64,000 nt of DNA, taken from contig NC_057766.1 in the NCBI RefSeq assembly GCF_010389155.1, positions 33,737,516-33,801,515 on the forward strand. Direction: 5' to 3'. The notes under the pieces were generated by a model that worked only from the letters and a program-made list of their open reading frames with translations, ran no database searches and was not told where the DNA came from. A program made the translations under genes and the position numbers. This document shows, one piece after another, positions 1 through 10,710 of this stretch. The stretch comes from Erigeron canadensis (taxonomy: Eukaryota; Streptophyta; Magnoliopsida; Asterales; Asteraceae). Numbering within the stretch: the stretch's first letter is position 1; every line of letters begins with the position of its first letter.

Positions 1-2
1 AA

Positions 3-1319
3 GAAGAAGGTGTCGACTATGACGAAACCTTTGCTCCAGTGGCCAGACTTGAAGCAATACGCTTATTCTTGGCACATGCTCCTTATAGAAACTTCACTGT
101 ATATCAAATGGATGTCAAGAGTGCTTTCTTGAATGGAAAACTCGAAGAAGAAGTTTATGTGGAGCAGCCACCTGGTTTTGAAGATCTAACCAAGCCAAAC
201 CATGTTTATCGTCTTTATAAGGCATTATATGGTCTTAAACAAACTCCCAGAGCTTGGTACGACACTCTTTCTAAATTTCTTCTTTCTCATGAGTTTCAGC
301 GAGGATCTATAGATAGCACCCTCTTTATTTATAGAAAGGGTGCTCATGTCCTATATGTACAAATATATGTCGATGACATCATATTTGGATCCTCCAGCAA
401 GAAACTTTGTAATAAGTTTAGCTCACTTATGTCTTCTCACTTTGAAATGAGTATGATGGGTGAGCTGACCTTCTTCCTTGGTCTACAAATTCGCCAACTT
501 CCTGATGGCATTTTTATAAACCAAGAAAAATACATACGAGACATGCTGGCTAAATTTGATATGTCTAATATCACTACTAAGCCTACTCCTATGTCTCCTC
601 TAAATAATCTCCATGCTGACCTTGATGGTAAGCATGTGAACCCCACTATCTATCGTGGGATGATTGGCTCGCTGATGTATCTCACAGCGAGTCGCCCAGA
701 CATTATGTTTGCTACTTGCCTTTGTGCAAGATATCAAGCATCTCCTAGGGAGTTTCACCTTCTCGCTATCAAGCGTATCTTCAAATATCTTAAAGGGACT
801 TTCTCATTGGGTCTTTGGTATCCCAAAGATTCAAATTATGACCTAGTTGCATACTCTGACTCTGACTATGCTGGATGCATGTTAGATAGAAAAAGTACCA
901 GTGGTGGATGTCAACTGTTGGGGGGAAGGCTGACTAGTTGATCTAGTAAGAAACAGCATACAGTTTCCATCTCCACTGCTGAAGCAGAGGATGTGTCAGT
1001 AGCAAGTTGTTGTACACAAGTCCTCTGGATGAAAAACCAACTTGCTGACTATGACTTAGATTTTTCTAAAATCCCAATTACGTGTGATAACACTAGTGCT
1101 ATTGCCATCACACATAATCCTGTTCAGCATTCCAAAACTAAGCATATTGACATTAGGTATCACTTCATTCGTGATCATGTCATGAAGGGGGATGTTGAAA
1201 TCTACTTCATTCCCACTGATGATCAACTTGCTGACATCTTCACTAAACCTTTAGATGAAAAGAGATTAAAGGATCTTGTCAGCAGGTTGGGAATGCTAAA
1301 TGGTGATTCTGCTACTTAA
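3..1319 (+). pseudogene. Sirevirus-type Ty1/copia pol, 3' part (RT-RNase H), with in-frame stop
   Basis: This is the C-terminal part of a copia polyprotein; the rest lies left of the window. The reading frame is already open at base 3. Reverse transcriptase motifs are visible: [23 protein letters not shown] and the catalytic YVDD followed by IIFGSS. The connection region reads [15 protein letters not shown] and [12 protein letters not shown], and the RNase H acidic motif is [10 protein letters not shown]. The phrase MSMMGEL..FFLGLQI is typical of the SIRE/Maximus lineage (recall). A TGA at 939-941 interrupts the frame at a position where relatives have Trp (SWSSKKQ). The same frame then continues through TAEAE, DNTSAIAI, KTKHIDIRYHFIRD and ADIFTKPL to a natural stop at 1317-1319. 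The usual Tyr after AEAE is Asp here, another sign of decay. The element is probably immobile unless the TGA is a sequencing error. Confidence 0.93.
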
Positions 1320-2128
1320 CTTACATATCTTTTGTAAGTTAAAATCTCTTGGCTTATATCAAGATCCTTCAGCAAGTTCAAGTGTGTCTTACTTGCTACA
1401 TAACAAGGCAAATGAAGAGCCACAAGTCTTCATCTAGTCCAGCAGCAAACGGCTGCTGGTAAAGACATCTAAAATCTGTTGATCCCTGATGCTTTGGGAA
1501 AAGCTTAACAAAAGTAACAGGGTGTTGAAAGTCCCTATCTACTCCAGTAGCAAACGGATGCTGGTAAATCCGTTGATGGCTGACAATTTGCCAAAAATTG
1601 TTTAATGCTCGTCAGCAACCACTCTTTCCTTCTTTGTGTTGCTGATTAAAAACTTGGTAACCATTCTTTTTAATAAAATAGTGACTCTTCAGTGTATACC
1701 TCAATTTATCTGAGTGTATTCCACTACGTATTTTGTTAATATTTTATTATATATATCTCAAACGGTTACCTCGATTTTCTCCCAAATGGGCAACTTGTAC
1801 ACTGTACGCGCTGTATGAACTCGAGTACAGTTGAAATCGTGGATCATATAGTCACATCCTACAACCCACATACGTACATATATACAGTGTCATATAATTT
1901 AATATAACTTTTTTTATGCCACGCATGAAAGAGAGTACATGTGATGACTCACTTTTTACAGTTATGGGACCCATATCCATGCCATATATATGCAAATCTC
2001 TTCCACTTCTCCTCTTACGTTCATTTATTTTTCTCAAAACTTCCAAATCTCTCAAATCTTCTTTATTCTTTCAAAATATTCATCTCAAATTCTCACTCAT
2101 ATCATGTTCTAATCTTTTCTCATCTAAA
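1320..2128 (+). other. Sirevirus spacer between pol and the envelope-like ORF, with a repeated hairpin
   Basis: No coding potential is visible. The spacer holds two diverged copies of a segment about 105 bp apart, each built around a stem-loop. Copy 1 is CCAGCAGC-AAACG-GCTGCTGG at 1439-1459, a perfect 8-bp stem. Copy 2 at 1544-1564 keeps the same AAACG loop and most pairs, with one G-T wobble and one mismatch. The remainder, about 1620-2128, is AT-rich leader to the downstream ORF. Confidence 0.6.
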
Positions 2129-5100
2129 ATGGCTTCATCATCTGAAAATGTTCCAGCACAACTCTCTGAAAATCTCTCCTATCTTTCATCCAAGGTATAT
2201 GATAATGAAGGCATTAATCCTTCTAATCAAGTATCTTTTCAAGCTTCTAAACTGGTCATCAAGGCCAACAACTATCTGGGATCTGAAGAGATCCCATCTA
2301 AAATCAAAGGATATTTCTCCATGCTTGATTTCATAATGGGATGCCCAGTTAGAAGGGCGATTTATAGCGATCCCAAGGAAATAGTTGTCCACCTCCTAAG
2401 GGAGTTCTAGTGGACATGTGATTACAAGGTTGCAAGTAGCACCATTACTGGTACCATCATGAAAGGGACGCGTACGATATCTATCTCAGTAGATCTACTG
2501 AGACAAGTTCTTTGTCTTCCCAATCAGACTGAAGAACGACCATTTGTTGGACTTGTAGAAACAAATGTTTGGAAGGAATGGCTGCTGTCCATTGGGTACG
2601 GATCTAATACTGTTCCACCCACACCTGTACACAGCAACCCTCAAAAGAAGTTCTTGCCTGGGGTTTGGAGGTTGCTGTTCACGCATGTTATTCAATGTCT
2701 TGGCGGAAACAGTGGCTCATTTGATCAAGCCACTGCTGCTCAAATGCAGATTATCTATGCACTGGCAAATGGTCGAAACATAGACTTTGCCAGTGTCATC
2801 TTTGAAGACCTGAAGGGAAAGGTCACAATAAGGAACAGGTCGAGCTCTGTGCCATTTTCTAGATTTCTCTCTTTAATCTTCAAGCATGAGCTAAAGGGAG
2901 AATATCTTCCTGAAGGTGCTCACTATCTCCTCTCTCCAAGGGTTGCGAGCTCTGTATAAAAAACTCCTGCTTGCGACCCTGAGCAATTTGACTCCAAGTA
3001 TGTTGTGCTCACTCCAGCAATGAGGCAGGTACTTTACTCTGTATACCCTGAAATTTACAAACCTAACCCTGCTGAAGCTGGTATGCTGATAATCCCCCCA
3101 GCAACCTCCAAAGCTCCCAAGAAAGCCAAGAAAACACTTGTATCAACTTCTTTCACTTCACCTCCTGCTGCTGTCCCAAAACAGCAGCAGCGAGTACCAA
3201 AAGGCCAAACTTCTAAGGTTAGGAAGTCCTCACTGCCCAAGAACAATAGAGAACCAGCCAGCCCATCAGCAGTCTCAAAAAAGGCTGCTGACGAGAAAAA
3301 AGGTAACCGCAAGCAGCCACCTCAATCTTATGTAGGAGAGGTTGGTGAAGATCAAGGGCCACCCCAGCCCACTAGAGTTGAGTCAACCGAACTATTAATT
3401 CCCTCTTCTTCTCAACCCTCTGAGTCGTTGTCAGCAGCCATATCACAGGTGATGCTAGAGACAACAAAATCTACGGCCGATGATGCTTTGGTGACACAAC
3501 ACACTGAAGCTGAGGCACCCGGTTCCCCTACCCCTTTAAATTTTTCTGTTGATGAAAGGATGGGTGTTGAGTTTGAGAATGCTGAGGATGTTGTTTGTGG
3601 TGAAGGAAATTTGGTTGAAGGTGCTGAGGTTATTGCACAAGAAAATTTAATTGAAAATATTGATGTTGATGAGGAAAGTGATCTGGAGTTGGGAGATTTC
3701 ATGGTTGATGAACTCCAGCTGGATTCCTCCAACCAGGCTAATGAACTTGAAGCGAGTGACATGGAGGTTGATGCTGGAGAAGAGGTTGCTGCTGATGTAA
3801 ATGCAGCACCCATCAATGAAAGTGTTGAAGAAGCTGCTGCTGATGATAATGCAACAGCAAATGTTGAAGAAACTGAGGTGCTGACTCTTTCTGTCAGACC
3901 TCAGACTCCACCCATGCAACCAATGAACATCATGCTCTCCCTTGGCATGCCCTCTTCCTTCCAAAGTGTTCCTGGCTGCTCATCTGCTGCCAAGCCTATC
4001 TACTCTCAAACTGCCAAAGAGTTGGGTATCTCTTACTCCACTAACTCTTCTGATAGGCTGGCCAGGGTGGAACACCAACTAAATGATCTCACCAAGGCTG
4101 CCACACACGTTGTTCAACTCAAAAGTCATGAAGATGACAGTTTGGTGAAGATCTTGGAGAGCTGGTACAGCAAGCAAAATGAGAACACTACCAGCATCGA
4201 GACACTTAAAGAAAAATCTGTTTCTATGGCTGCTGATCAAGAGAAGCTGCGCACTTATACTAACTTCATCAAAAGAGATCAGCAGGCCATTCGAGGTTTC
4301 TCGCAATCGTTGTGCAAGATTGGGACGGCTGTACGATTTTCAGCAAAGAAGGCATCCAGCAGTAGAGCTGCTGCTGAAGCAAAAAGGGTTGCTGACCTGG
4401 TTTCTCCTCTCATCTCCCAGGTTGAATGCAACACCAAGGCCATAAATGCCTTGGAAACTCAAGTGGCCAGTCTTCCTCCTCATGTCTCATTCACTGAGGA
4501 AGATCGTAAGCGCCAAGAGAACTTAGTAAAAGAAGTTGGGGAAATAAAGACTATGTTGTCCCAACTTCTTCAGCAGCAGGCAGCCCCAACAGCAACGGTG
4601 GAGGTAGTTATTAATGATACTACCTCCAAGGGGGAGAAAGTTGATGCTGCTGTAATGGCACTTGTCAGTGAAGCTGTTAACAAAGCGGTGAACGATATAT
4701 ATGAAGCTTCTGCTGACAAGGTTGCAAGTGAAGAAAACACTGCTGCAGCCACTGAAAAACAAGATGAACTGGCAATAGTGGCTGTCAGTAAGGATAAAGT
4801 AAACACTCCCCCTGCTGGTGTTGAGGGGGAGACAAAAATTGATGCTGAAGTTCCCCCTGCTGGTGCTGAGGGGGAGACTGTAGAAGTTAATGCTGAAGGG
4901 GAGCAGCAGATTGTTGCCAAATCTCCCCAACCTAAAACTTCTGAAGCTGAGCAGTTGGAACCAGAAACCATGAAGGCTGTATTGGAAGCTGGGTTCGCTC
5001 AGGAAATGGCTGAAGACAGATCAATGTTGCCAATCTTTCACAGACGATATCTGGCAAATGCTAAAATCACTCCAATGACTGATAGTCAAAGGAAACAGCT

Positions 5101-5926
5101 CACGGGGTCTGGATTCTTTAAGAAACCTCAAGCTACTGCCACCTTGTTCTCTATTGAATCACTGACCATCCAATCCCCAGCAGGTCATCAACATCAAATG
5201 ATTGACATTTTGGCCTTGATTGCTGAGGGCAAAACTCAAGAAGAAGCCATCAAGGAGCTAGACAGAATCAAAGAGAACCAAGAAAATGAAAAGAAAAACT
5301 TGGAATTCATAAGACAGCTGGCACTCCTTGAAAAAGATCAATTGGATGTTGAGCAGAAGATGATTCTACAAATTGGTGGTGCTGAAGCTCTCTACAGACA
5401 TATACAAGATGAAGTAGAGAAGCAGCTGAGTGAAAAGAGATCCAAGTTTGATATTGAAAAGGCTAAATGGTTGAAATACATGAATGACAGGAGGAGGCCT
5501 CAAAGAATAGTGGTTGCTGAAGCCTTTCGTGCTGACATGGGCCTAAAGACAAATTTGAAGATTTTAAGAGAAGGTGCTGACAAGCCAGTCAGATATGAAG
5601 GTCTCAAGGCAACTACTATGAGTGCATCCGAATGGGCTGAAGTGTATATGCTGATTAAAGACAAAAAGGCTCCCAGCTACGATCAATTGAAGAACATGTT
5701 GAGGGAGTACTTTAAGAAGGCAAGAGGTTTTCAAACAAAGTTCAAGTGTGATCTGACTATGCTGAGGCTAGTGTTTGGAGCTCCAGCAGCTATCTCAACG
5801 TCTGCTGGCAAGATAGTACAAAGAAAAAGGAAAGAAATGCATCAATCCTTACCAGCAGCTCTTCCTCCTCTAGCCGGTGATGCTACCTTAAATCTTCGCT
5901 TGCCTTCCAGAAGTGTCTTTGAATAA
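2129..5926 (+). pseudogene. Sirevirus envelope-like ORF (third ORF), interrupted by two stops
   Basis: One long reading frame lies between pol and the 3' LTR, where Sireviruses such as SIRE1 carry an 'envelope-like' ORF. I place the start at the ATG at 2129 (MASSSENVP), and the frame runs to a TAA at 5924-5926, 1,266 codons including the stop. It is broken by TAG at 2408-2410 and TAA at 2957-2959, with homologous-looking sequence continuing in the same frame after each. The N-terminal third looks globular (motif KFLPGVWRLLFTHVIQCLGG). The middle is acidic and Ala/Glu-rich with low complexity, including a short tandem PPAG.EGET repeat near 4808-4880. The C-terminal third is charged and predicted helical, with heptad-like coiled-coil stretches around 4060-4560 and 5240-5480. 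I see no clear signal peptide or strong transmembrane helix, so a true envelope role is unproven. The function of these ORFs in plants is unknown. Confidence 0.75.
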
Positions 5927-6314
5927 GGAAGGACATTGGAGTCCCCTGTTGGCATATTCTTCCAAAACTTCCAGAACGATCAACTCTTTTTCAGATTGGT
6001 AGAAATTAGAAAAAGCTTCCACTTGGTTTCTCATCAGCATTAGAAAGAGATTCTCCAAGTTAGCAAGTGCCACATGGTTCATCAGCAAGATTGATGAAGA
6101 GTTGTTGAAGCCTCATAGAAGAGATGATCCAGTGTTGAGGATTGCCAAGCAGAAGGACGCTTGGGAGATTGAAGCTGCTAATCTTTAGATGTCTTAATTT
6201 GTAAAAGCTTTATGCTTCAGCTTGTAACATTCTTTAATGATATAAAAGACATCTTTCCTTCATACTACATTCTTTTACTTACTCAGCAAGTCTCTCTAGC
6301 GAATAGGGGGAGAT
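5927..6314 (+). other. Sirevirus 3' untranslated region and polypurine tract
   Basis: This 390-bp stretch follows the envelope-like ORF. It is weakly coding-like (purine-rich, with some similarity to an ORF tail) but is broken by stops. It ends in the polypurine tract AGGGGGAGA at 6305-6313, directly before the LTR, as needed for plus-strand priming. Confidence 0.7.
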
Positions 6315-6994
6315 TGTTGAGTCTTGGATTCACTGACCAGACTTGCTAGCTGACATGTTTCGTTAGCAAGTCCAGTGACTCTCTTCAGCGGGTTGCATGC
6401 TGCCCAAATGTTTGTCATGGCGGGAAGTATTCAAACCATATGAAGACAAGAGTCACATGGTGGTTCTTCCAACTGTAACATACCTTACATGGCAAAGGTA
6501 CATGTTGGGACCAAAACATGGGTCTTCTCTCTCATACCCATTTTGGTAAAGAAGACAAGGGCTCTTGCATGGAAGTACAAGGAGCCAATGGGACGTCGAC
6601 AACCACCATCTATCACCATCAAAGGAAGGTTGTGTTGCCCTAATTCTTCCTCTATATAAAGCAGCACAGCCGCATTGTATCAAGTGGGTTAGTCACCTTG
6701 AAAGTGTGTGTCACTTGTAATTGTTCAAGTTTATAGTGTGTCTAGACTTAGCAATTACTTTGTTCATTTGTATTCTTGTAAGTCAAGTTTGTAATATCGA
6801 CCATGTATTCATCGTTTAATCAATGATACATATGATTATACTTGCTTTGATTTATTACAATTGAAGTTGTCATTGTTCTTGTTATTTATTTTCTTATTTA
6901 CTTTCTTGTCTAATCTAAATATAACATAAGTTGTGCATTCGTGGACCATCAACGTTTTACCGATAAGTTACTTATACGCAAAAATCAACTAACA
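6315..6994 (+). repeat. 3' LTR of the Sirevirus-type element
   Basis: It begins TGTTGAGTC directly after the polypurine tract and ends ...AACTAACA, giving the TG...CA ends of copia LTRs, about 680 bp. A TATA box (TATATAAA) lies at 6653-6660, consistent with a promoter with U3 to its left. The partner 5' LTR lies outside the window, so the age and the target-site duplication cannot be read. The bases just to the right are CATAG. Confidence 0.85.
6653..6660 (+). promoter_or_regulatory. TATA box of the Sirevirus LTR
   Basis: TATATAAA about 340 bp into the LTR, in the expected place for the retroelement promoter. In a 3' LTR it could in principle drive read-through into the formin remnant that begins about 420 bp downstream. 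Confidence 0.5.
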
Positions 6995-7079
6995 CATAGT
7001 TTCACGTATGAGGCTAGATATATTTATATATATGAGTATATACATATTTATTATTAATCATTATATAGTATGGTCAAAG

Positions 7080-9255
7080 AAAGTGGTTCCTCCCGAGTCA
7101 AACGGACCCCGAATTTGCCGGATGTCACAACCTCCGCCGACTCCGGCAGCGTCAAAACCACCAGCACCGCCGGTACCTCCGCCACCAAAAAAGGCAGCAC
7201 CACCACCCCGTCCTCCAGCTTCGTCAGTTGGAAATGTGAAAGGAGGTGGTGGTGCACCACCTCCACCCTCATCTCTTTCGTCCGAAACTGGTATATCTGC
7301 CCCATCTCCACCACCTCTTATAAATAAAAATCGTGCTCTATCAAGAACAACTGCTATGAAATCTCAACCGAAAAAAAGAGTAAAGGCTCTACATTGGTCA
7401 AAGCTTAATAAACCATCAAAAGAAAGCATGTGGGCTGATAATGGTCCTTGAGAGTGGTTCTCTTTTCCTTTTTCTCTTTACATTTGATACTCGGTTTTGG
7501 TGTTCTTTCATGTTCTCATTTTTATTATGGTTGATGTGCATTAGTCCAGCAGAGATTGATATGTTAGAACTTGAAACTCTCTTCTCGGCAGCAAGCACAA
7601 ATTCTGACAAGGTTGCAGCAGTAACATCTAAAGCTGCTAAACCCGAAAAAGTAAAACTGGTAATAAATTTCCTTCTTAATCCAAAGAATGAATATATTTT
7701 ATACCAATGTTCCATGGAGATGTTGATATTATATCTATAAAAGTTTTTTTTTTCTTTCCGGAGATAAAAATTAATGAATTAACATCTTTGCATTCATTAG
7801 TGATTGATGTTTCACGCAAATAGAATTCAAGCGGGCATATAACTGTGAGATCATGCTTTCTAAGGTGAAGACACCATTGAGAGAGTTGATGGTAAGCTCC
7901 AACTATGTTGTATCATATAAAGGTGAAGGGATTTGTATTATACTTTTATGTTCTTGTCCAATTTACCATGCTCTTTTTAAGACATACCAAGCACAAATCA
8001 TTTTATCCCATATTTACAATCTTATATTTCTCTTTAGAATATAATTTATTAAAGAGATGAAAAAAATATGGATAGGTTGGGTAGTATTTTTCACAAAGAT
8101 AAAATATTATGTCATATTCTCCAATGATTAACTATCAAAATAAAATAAAAAAAGTACAAACAAAATACACACATCATAAATGGACGTAAAAAGACCGTTG
8201 ATATGTGTATCTTCTGATTTTAATTATATGCTTCCTATTGTTGTGAAACACAATAGAAGTATGTCCTTGCTTTGGATGATACAGGAATAGATCTAGAGAT
8301 GGTGGAAAACTTTATTAAATTTTGTCCTACCAAGGAGGAAATGGAAAAATTAAGGTGCAATGTTAGTTGATCTATTTAATCTACTTAACTAATATAGATT
8401 GAGGTTACATGTGGTCAAGATCGAGGCCGTGTCTATCTTTAACATTCTATATTTTATGGTTTATCAAGTTGAATTATCCATCTACGACTTTTATCCAAAG
8501 CATAACTAGTGTTGTTAATTCTTAGGGATATACGGGAGAGAAGAACAATTTGGGCCCATGTGAACAGGCATGTAATTTCCATTCCACATAATATCATAGA
8601 AGTTGGTCAATCTCAAACATATTGATCTTTTTTTGTTTCAAATTATTTGTAACAGTTCTTCTTGGAGTTGATGAAGATTCCACGTCCAGAAGCTAAACTC
8701 AAAGCTTTCTCTTATAAGATACATTTTAGTTCACAGTTCGGACAAAAGATAATCAAGACACATATTCTCGTGCTTATTATATTTACTAGATTCTGATTTA
8801 ATGTTCTTACTGCAATTTAGGTCTCAGAGCTTAGTAAGAGCCTCAATATTTTGTCAGTGGAGCAGGCAAGTTAGTTATCTTTTACTTTAATCTTGTATGA
8901 TAATTAGTGGCACTTTAATTGATTGTAGGTATATAGTTTCATGTATGTTGATGTTGCTTATATTAGATCAGGAGTTATGTGAAGTTGAGAAGAGTCATGC
9001 AGACAATTCTTTCTCTTGGAAATGCATTGAACCAGGGAGAACTAATAGAGGCGAGTTATAAATTGATTTTTATGTGTGTCTAACTCATCACCATTTATAA
9101 TATGTGAAGATATGTAAAGAAAAAATGTTACTATTTCATTTACGTGGTTTTGGCTGTAGGTGCTGCTGTTGGGTTCAAACTGGATAGCCTTCTCAAGCTT
9201 AACGAATTACGCGCCAGGAACAACAAAATGACTCTGATGCATTATCTTTGTAAGG
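7080..9255 (+). pseudogene. Class II formin, FH1 and first part of FH2, decayed and interrupted
   Basis: Formins nucleate actin filaments. The first exon (about 7080-7438) is a Pro-rich FH1 region (PPAPPVPPPPKK, PPPRPP) running into the FH2 start KKRVKALHWSKLNK. Further FH2 exons can be read at 7545-7659 (EIDMLELETLFS), about 7801-7891 (RAYNCEIMLSKVKTPLREL), 8257-8354 (VENFIKFCPTKEEMEKL), 8526-8567 (GYTGEKNNLGPCEQ), 8656-8741 (FFLELMKIPRPEAKLKAFSYKI), 8821-8865, 8967-9050 (MQTILSLGNALNQG) and 9160-9255 (KLDSLLKLNELRARNNKMTLMHYLCK). Decay is visible: the exon near 7801 needs a frame change, the exon ending near 8741 has no GT donor, and the donors at 8568 and 8866 are GC. The rest of FH2 resumes 13.7 kb downstream at 22939, beyond several transposons. 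Upstream exons are not in the window. Confidence 0.75.
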
Positions 9256-9399
9256 TACCACTTCTTGTTTGTATTGAGCAAGTATTGTATAAAAATGATG
9301 CATTATCTTTATAAAGTACGACTTTTTGTATGTAGACATGTATATGAAACTCTAAGGGTATTATACAATCTTTACCATCAAGTCGGTGTGTATATCTTA

Positions 9400-9840
9400 A
9401 GCTATAAGCTTGTGTATTTTAACGGAGTGACCTCTAAAAGACCTTGTAAATACATCTGCATTCTAAAGTCTTCCACAATTATACTATCTAGAAGTTGTTC
9501 TCTAACGAAGTGACATTCAATATATGCTTTCTTTGTCCTTTTATGGCAGACTAGATTAGAGGCAATGTGTAGGGCACTTTAGTTGTATACATGAGCTACA
9601 TTCGGGGTATCTAATTTCAAAACGTAAGTTCTTCTATGAGTTCTGTGACCATATAAGCTCACATCGGTTTGGTTATCTGTGATTGATCTCACCGTCACGT
9701 TTGCTTCTTTTTTTTACGTAGAAACTTCGAACCAAATAGTTCATAGAATTATTAGGTCGACCTTTGACTAAAGGGACATCTATCGTAATCAGTATCTGAT
9801 AGCCATCTAGGATGAGCTACAACTTCACCAACTCTTAAAG
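9400..9840 (-). mobile_element. Degenerate Ty1/copia RNase H fragment
   Basis: Reading the minus strand across the formin intron gives pieces of a copia RNase H end: SDTDYDRCPFSQRST (like SDADWAGCPxTRRST) near 9770-9800, then KKAYIECHFVREQLL (like TKHIEIDCHFVRE) near 9490-9530, followed by a degenerate tail. Frames shift between the pieces and no LTR is recognisable. It is an old remnant in the same intron that later received the young copia element. Confidence 0.6.
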
Positions 9841-9883
9841 GAACGAAAATGGAATCTAGAGTTGCAAAATAGATTGAATCACA

Positions 9884-10692
9884 TGTTGGCATATGATCAT
9901 ATTATTATAAATTGCATGTCCGGGAATAATTTAAGCCTACGGGGTCACACGAAATGACACGGTAACTCGATAATAACAATTGATATATTAAAGTAATATA
10001 TTAATTAGTTTGATCACGAAATAATTAATTAAACATAATTAAAGGATTAATTATATTTAATTAATTAAAAAGGAGGATTAAAATGTGAAAATTGGAAAGT
10101 GGGCTTGGACCTAGGTCCATGACATGGGACACTTTTCATCAAGGCTTTCCATAGCCTTGATGTTGCTTAGTTTCCAAGTTATTGATAACCTAAAATTACC
10201 CTATAAATACAAGGGCTAATTCCCTAGGTTTTTCATTCATTCATTCACATAATTAAAATTCTCTCTTTTCTCTTTTGTATCATTCGACCGAACCTTTAAG
10301 GGAATTCGGTTTTGTTACATCCAACAATTCTCATAAATCCCTTATACAAATTAATGCTTAATGCTTAGCATTAATTGTGGTTCAACATTGTTTACGGCAA
10401 CAATAGGTTTTGGTTTAAAGGGATTTCGAATTAAGGGAGATAAACAAAGGGTTGTTTGGTTCGTGATCGGGGTACTAGCATACGGTATAGGGGTGTCTAG
10501 TGTGCGATCGTAGAGGGGTTTTGCTTTAAATCCTAAACTAATAATAATCTTATTATTAATAATATTATTGGAAGCTTTGCGCAAAGGTACACGTTTCGAT
10601 TCTTTCTTTGTTAATTAATTTGATTGCATATACGTTTCTTTTCCGCTGCGTACTCGTGAATTGTTATATGTTTATATGCTCATATTCTAACA
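9884..10692 (+). repeat. 5' LTR of the young copia element
   Basis: 809 bp, starting TGTTGGCATATG and ending ATATTCTAACA. A TATA box (TATAAATA) lies at 10202-10209, so transcription would start a few tens of bases further on. It is followed directly by the primer-binding site. Confidence 0.97.
10202..10209 (+). promoter_or_regulatory. TATA box of the copia 5' LTR
   Basis: TATAAATA within CCCTATAAATACAAGG, about 320 bp into the LTR. It is repeated identically in the 3' LTR near 17551. Confidence 0.6.
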
Positions 10693-10710
10693 GTGGTATC
10701 ACGAGCCACA
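10693..10710 (+). other. Primer-binding site (initiator Met-tRNA type)
   Basis: GTGGTATCACGAGCCAC immediately follows the 5' LTR. It resembles the usual TGGTATCAGAGC complement of plant initiator tRNA-Met, with an extra C inside (ATCACGAGC rather than ATCAGAGC), which is slightly unusual for an otherwise intact element. Confidence 0.75.

Noticed and set aside
3055..4971. Several minus-strand open frames opposite the envelope-like ORF
   Set aside because: They mirror the biased GCT/GAA codon use of the plus-strand ORF and show no independent features.
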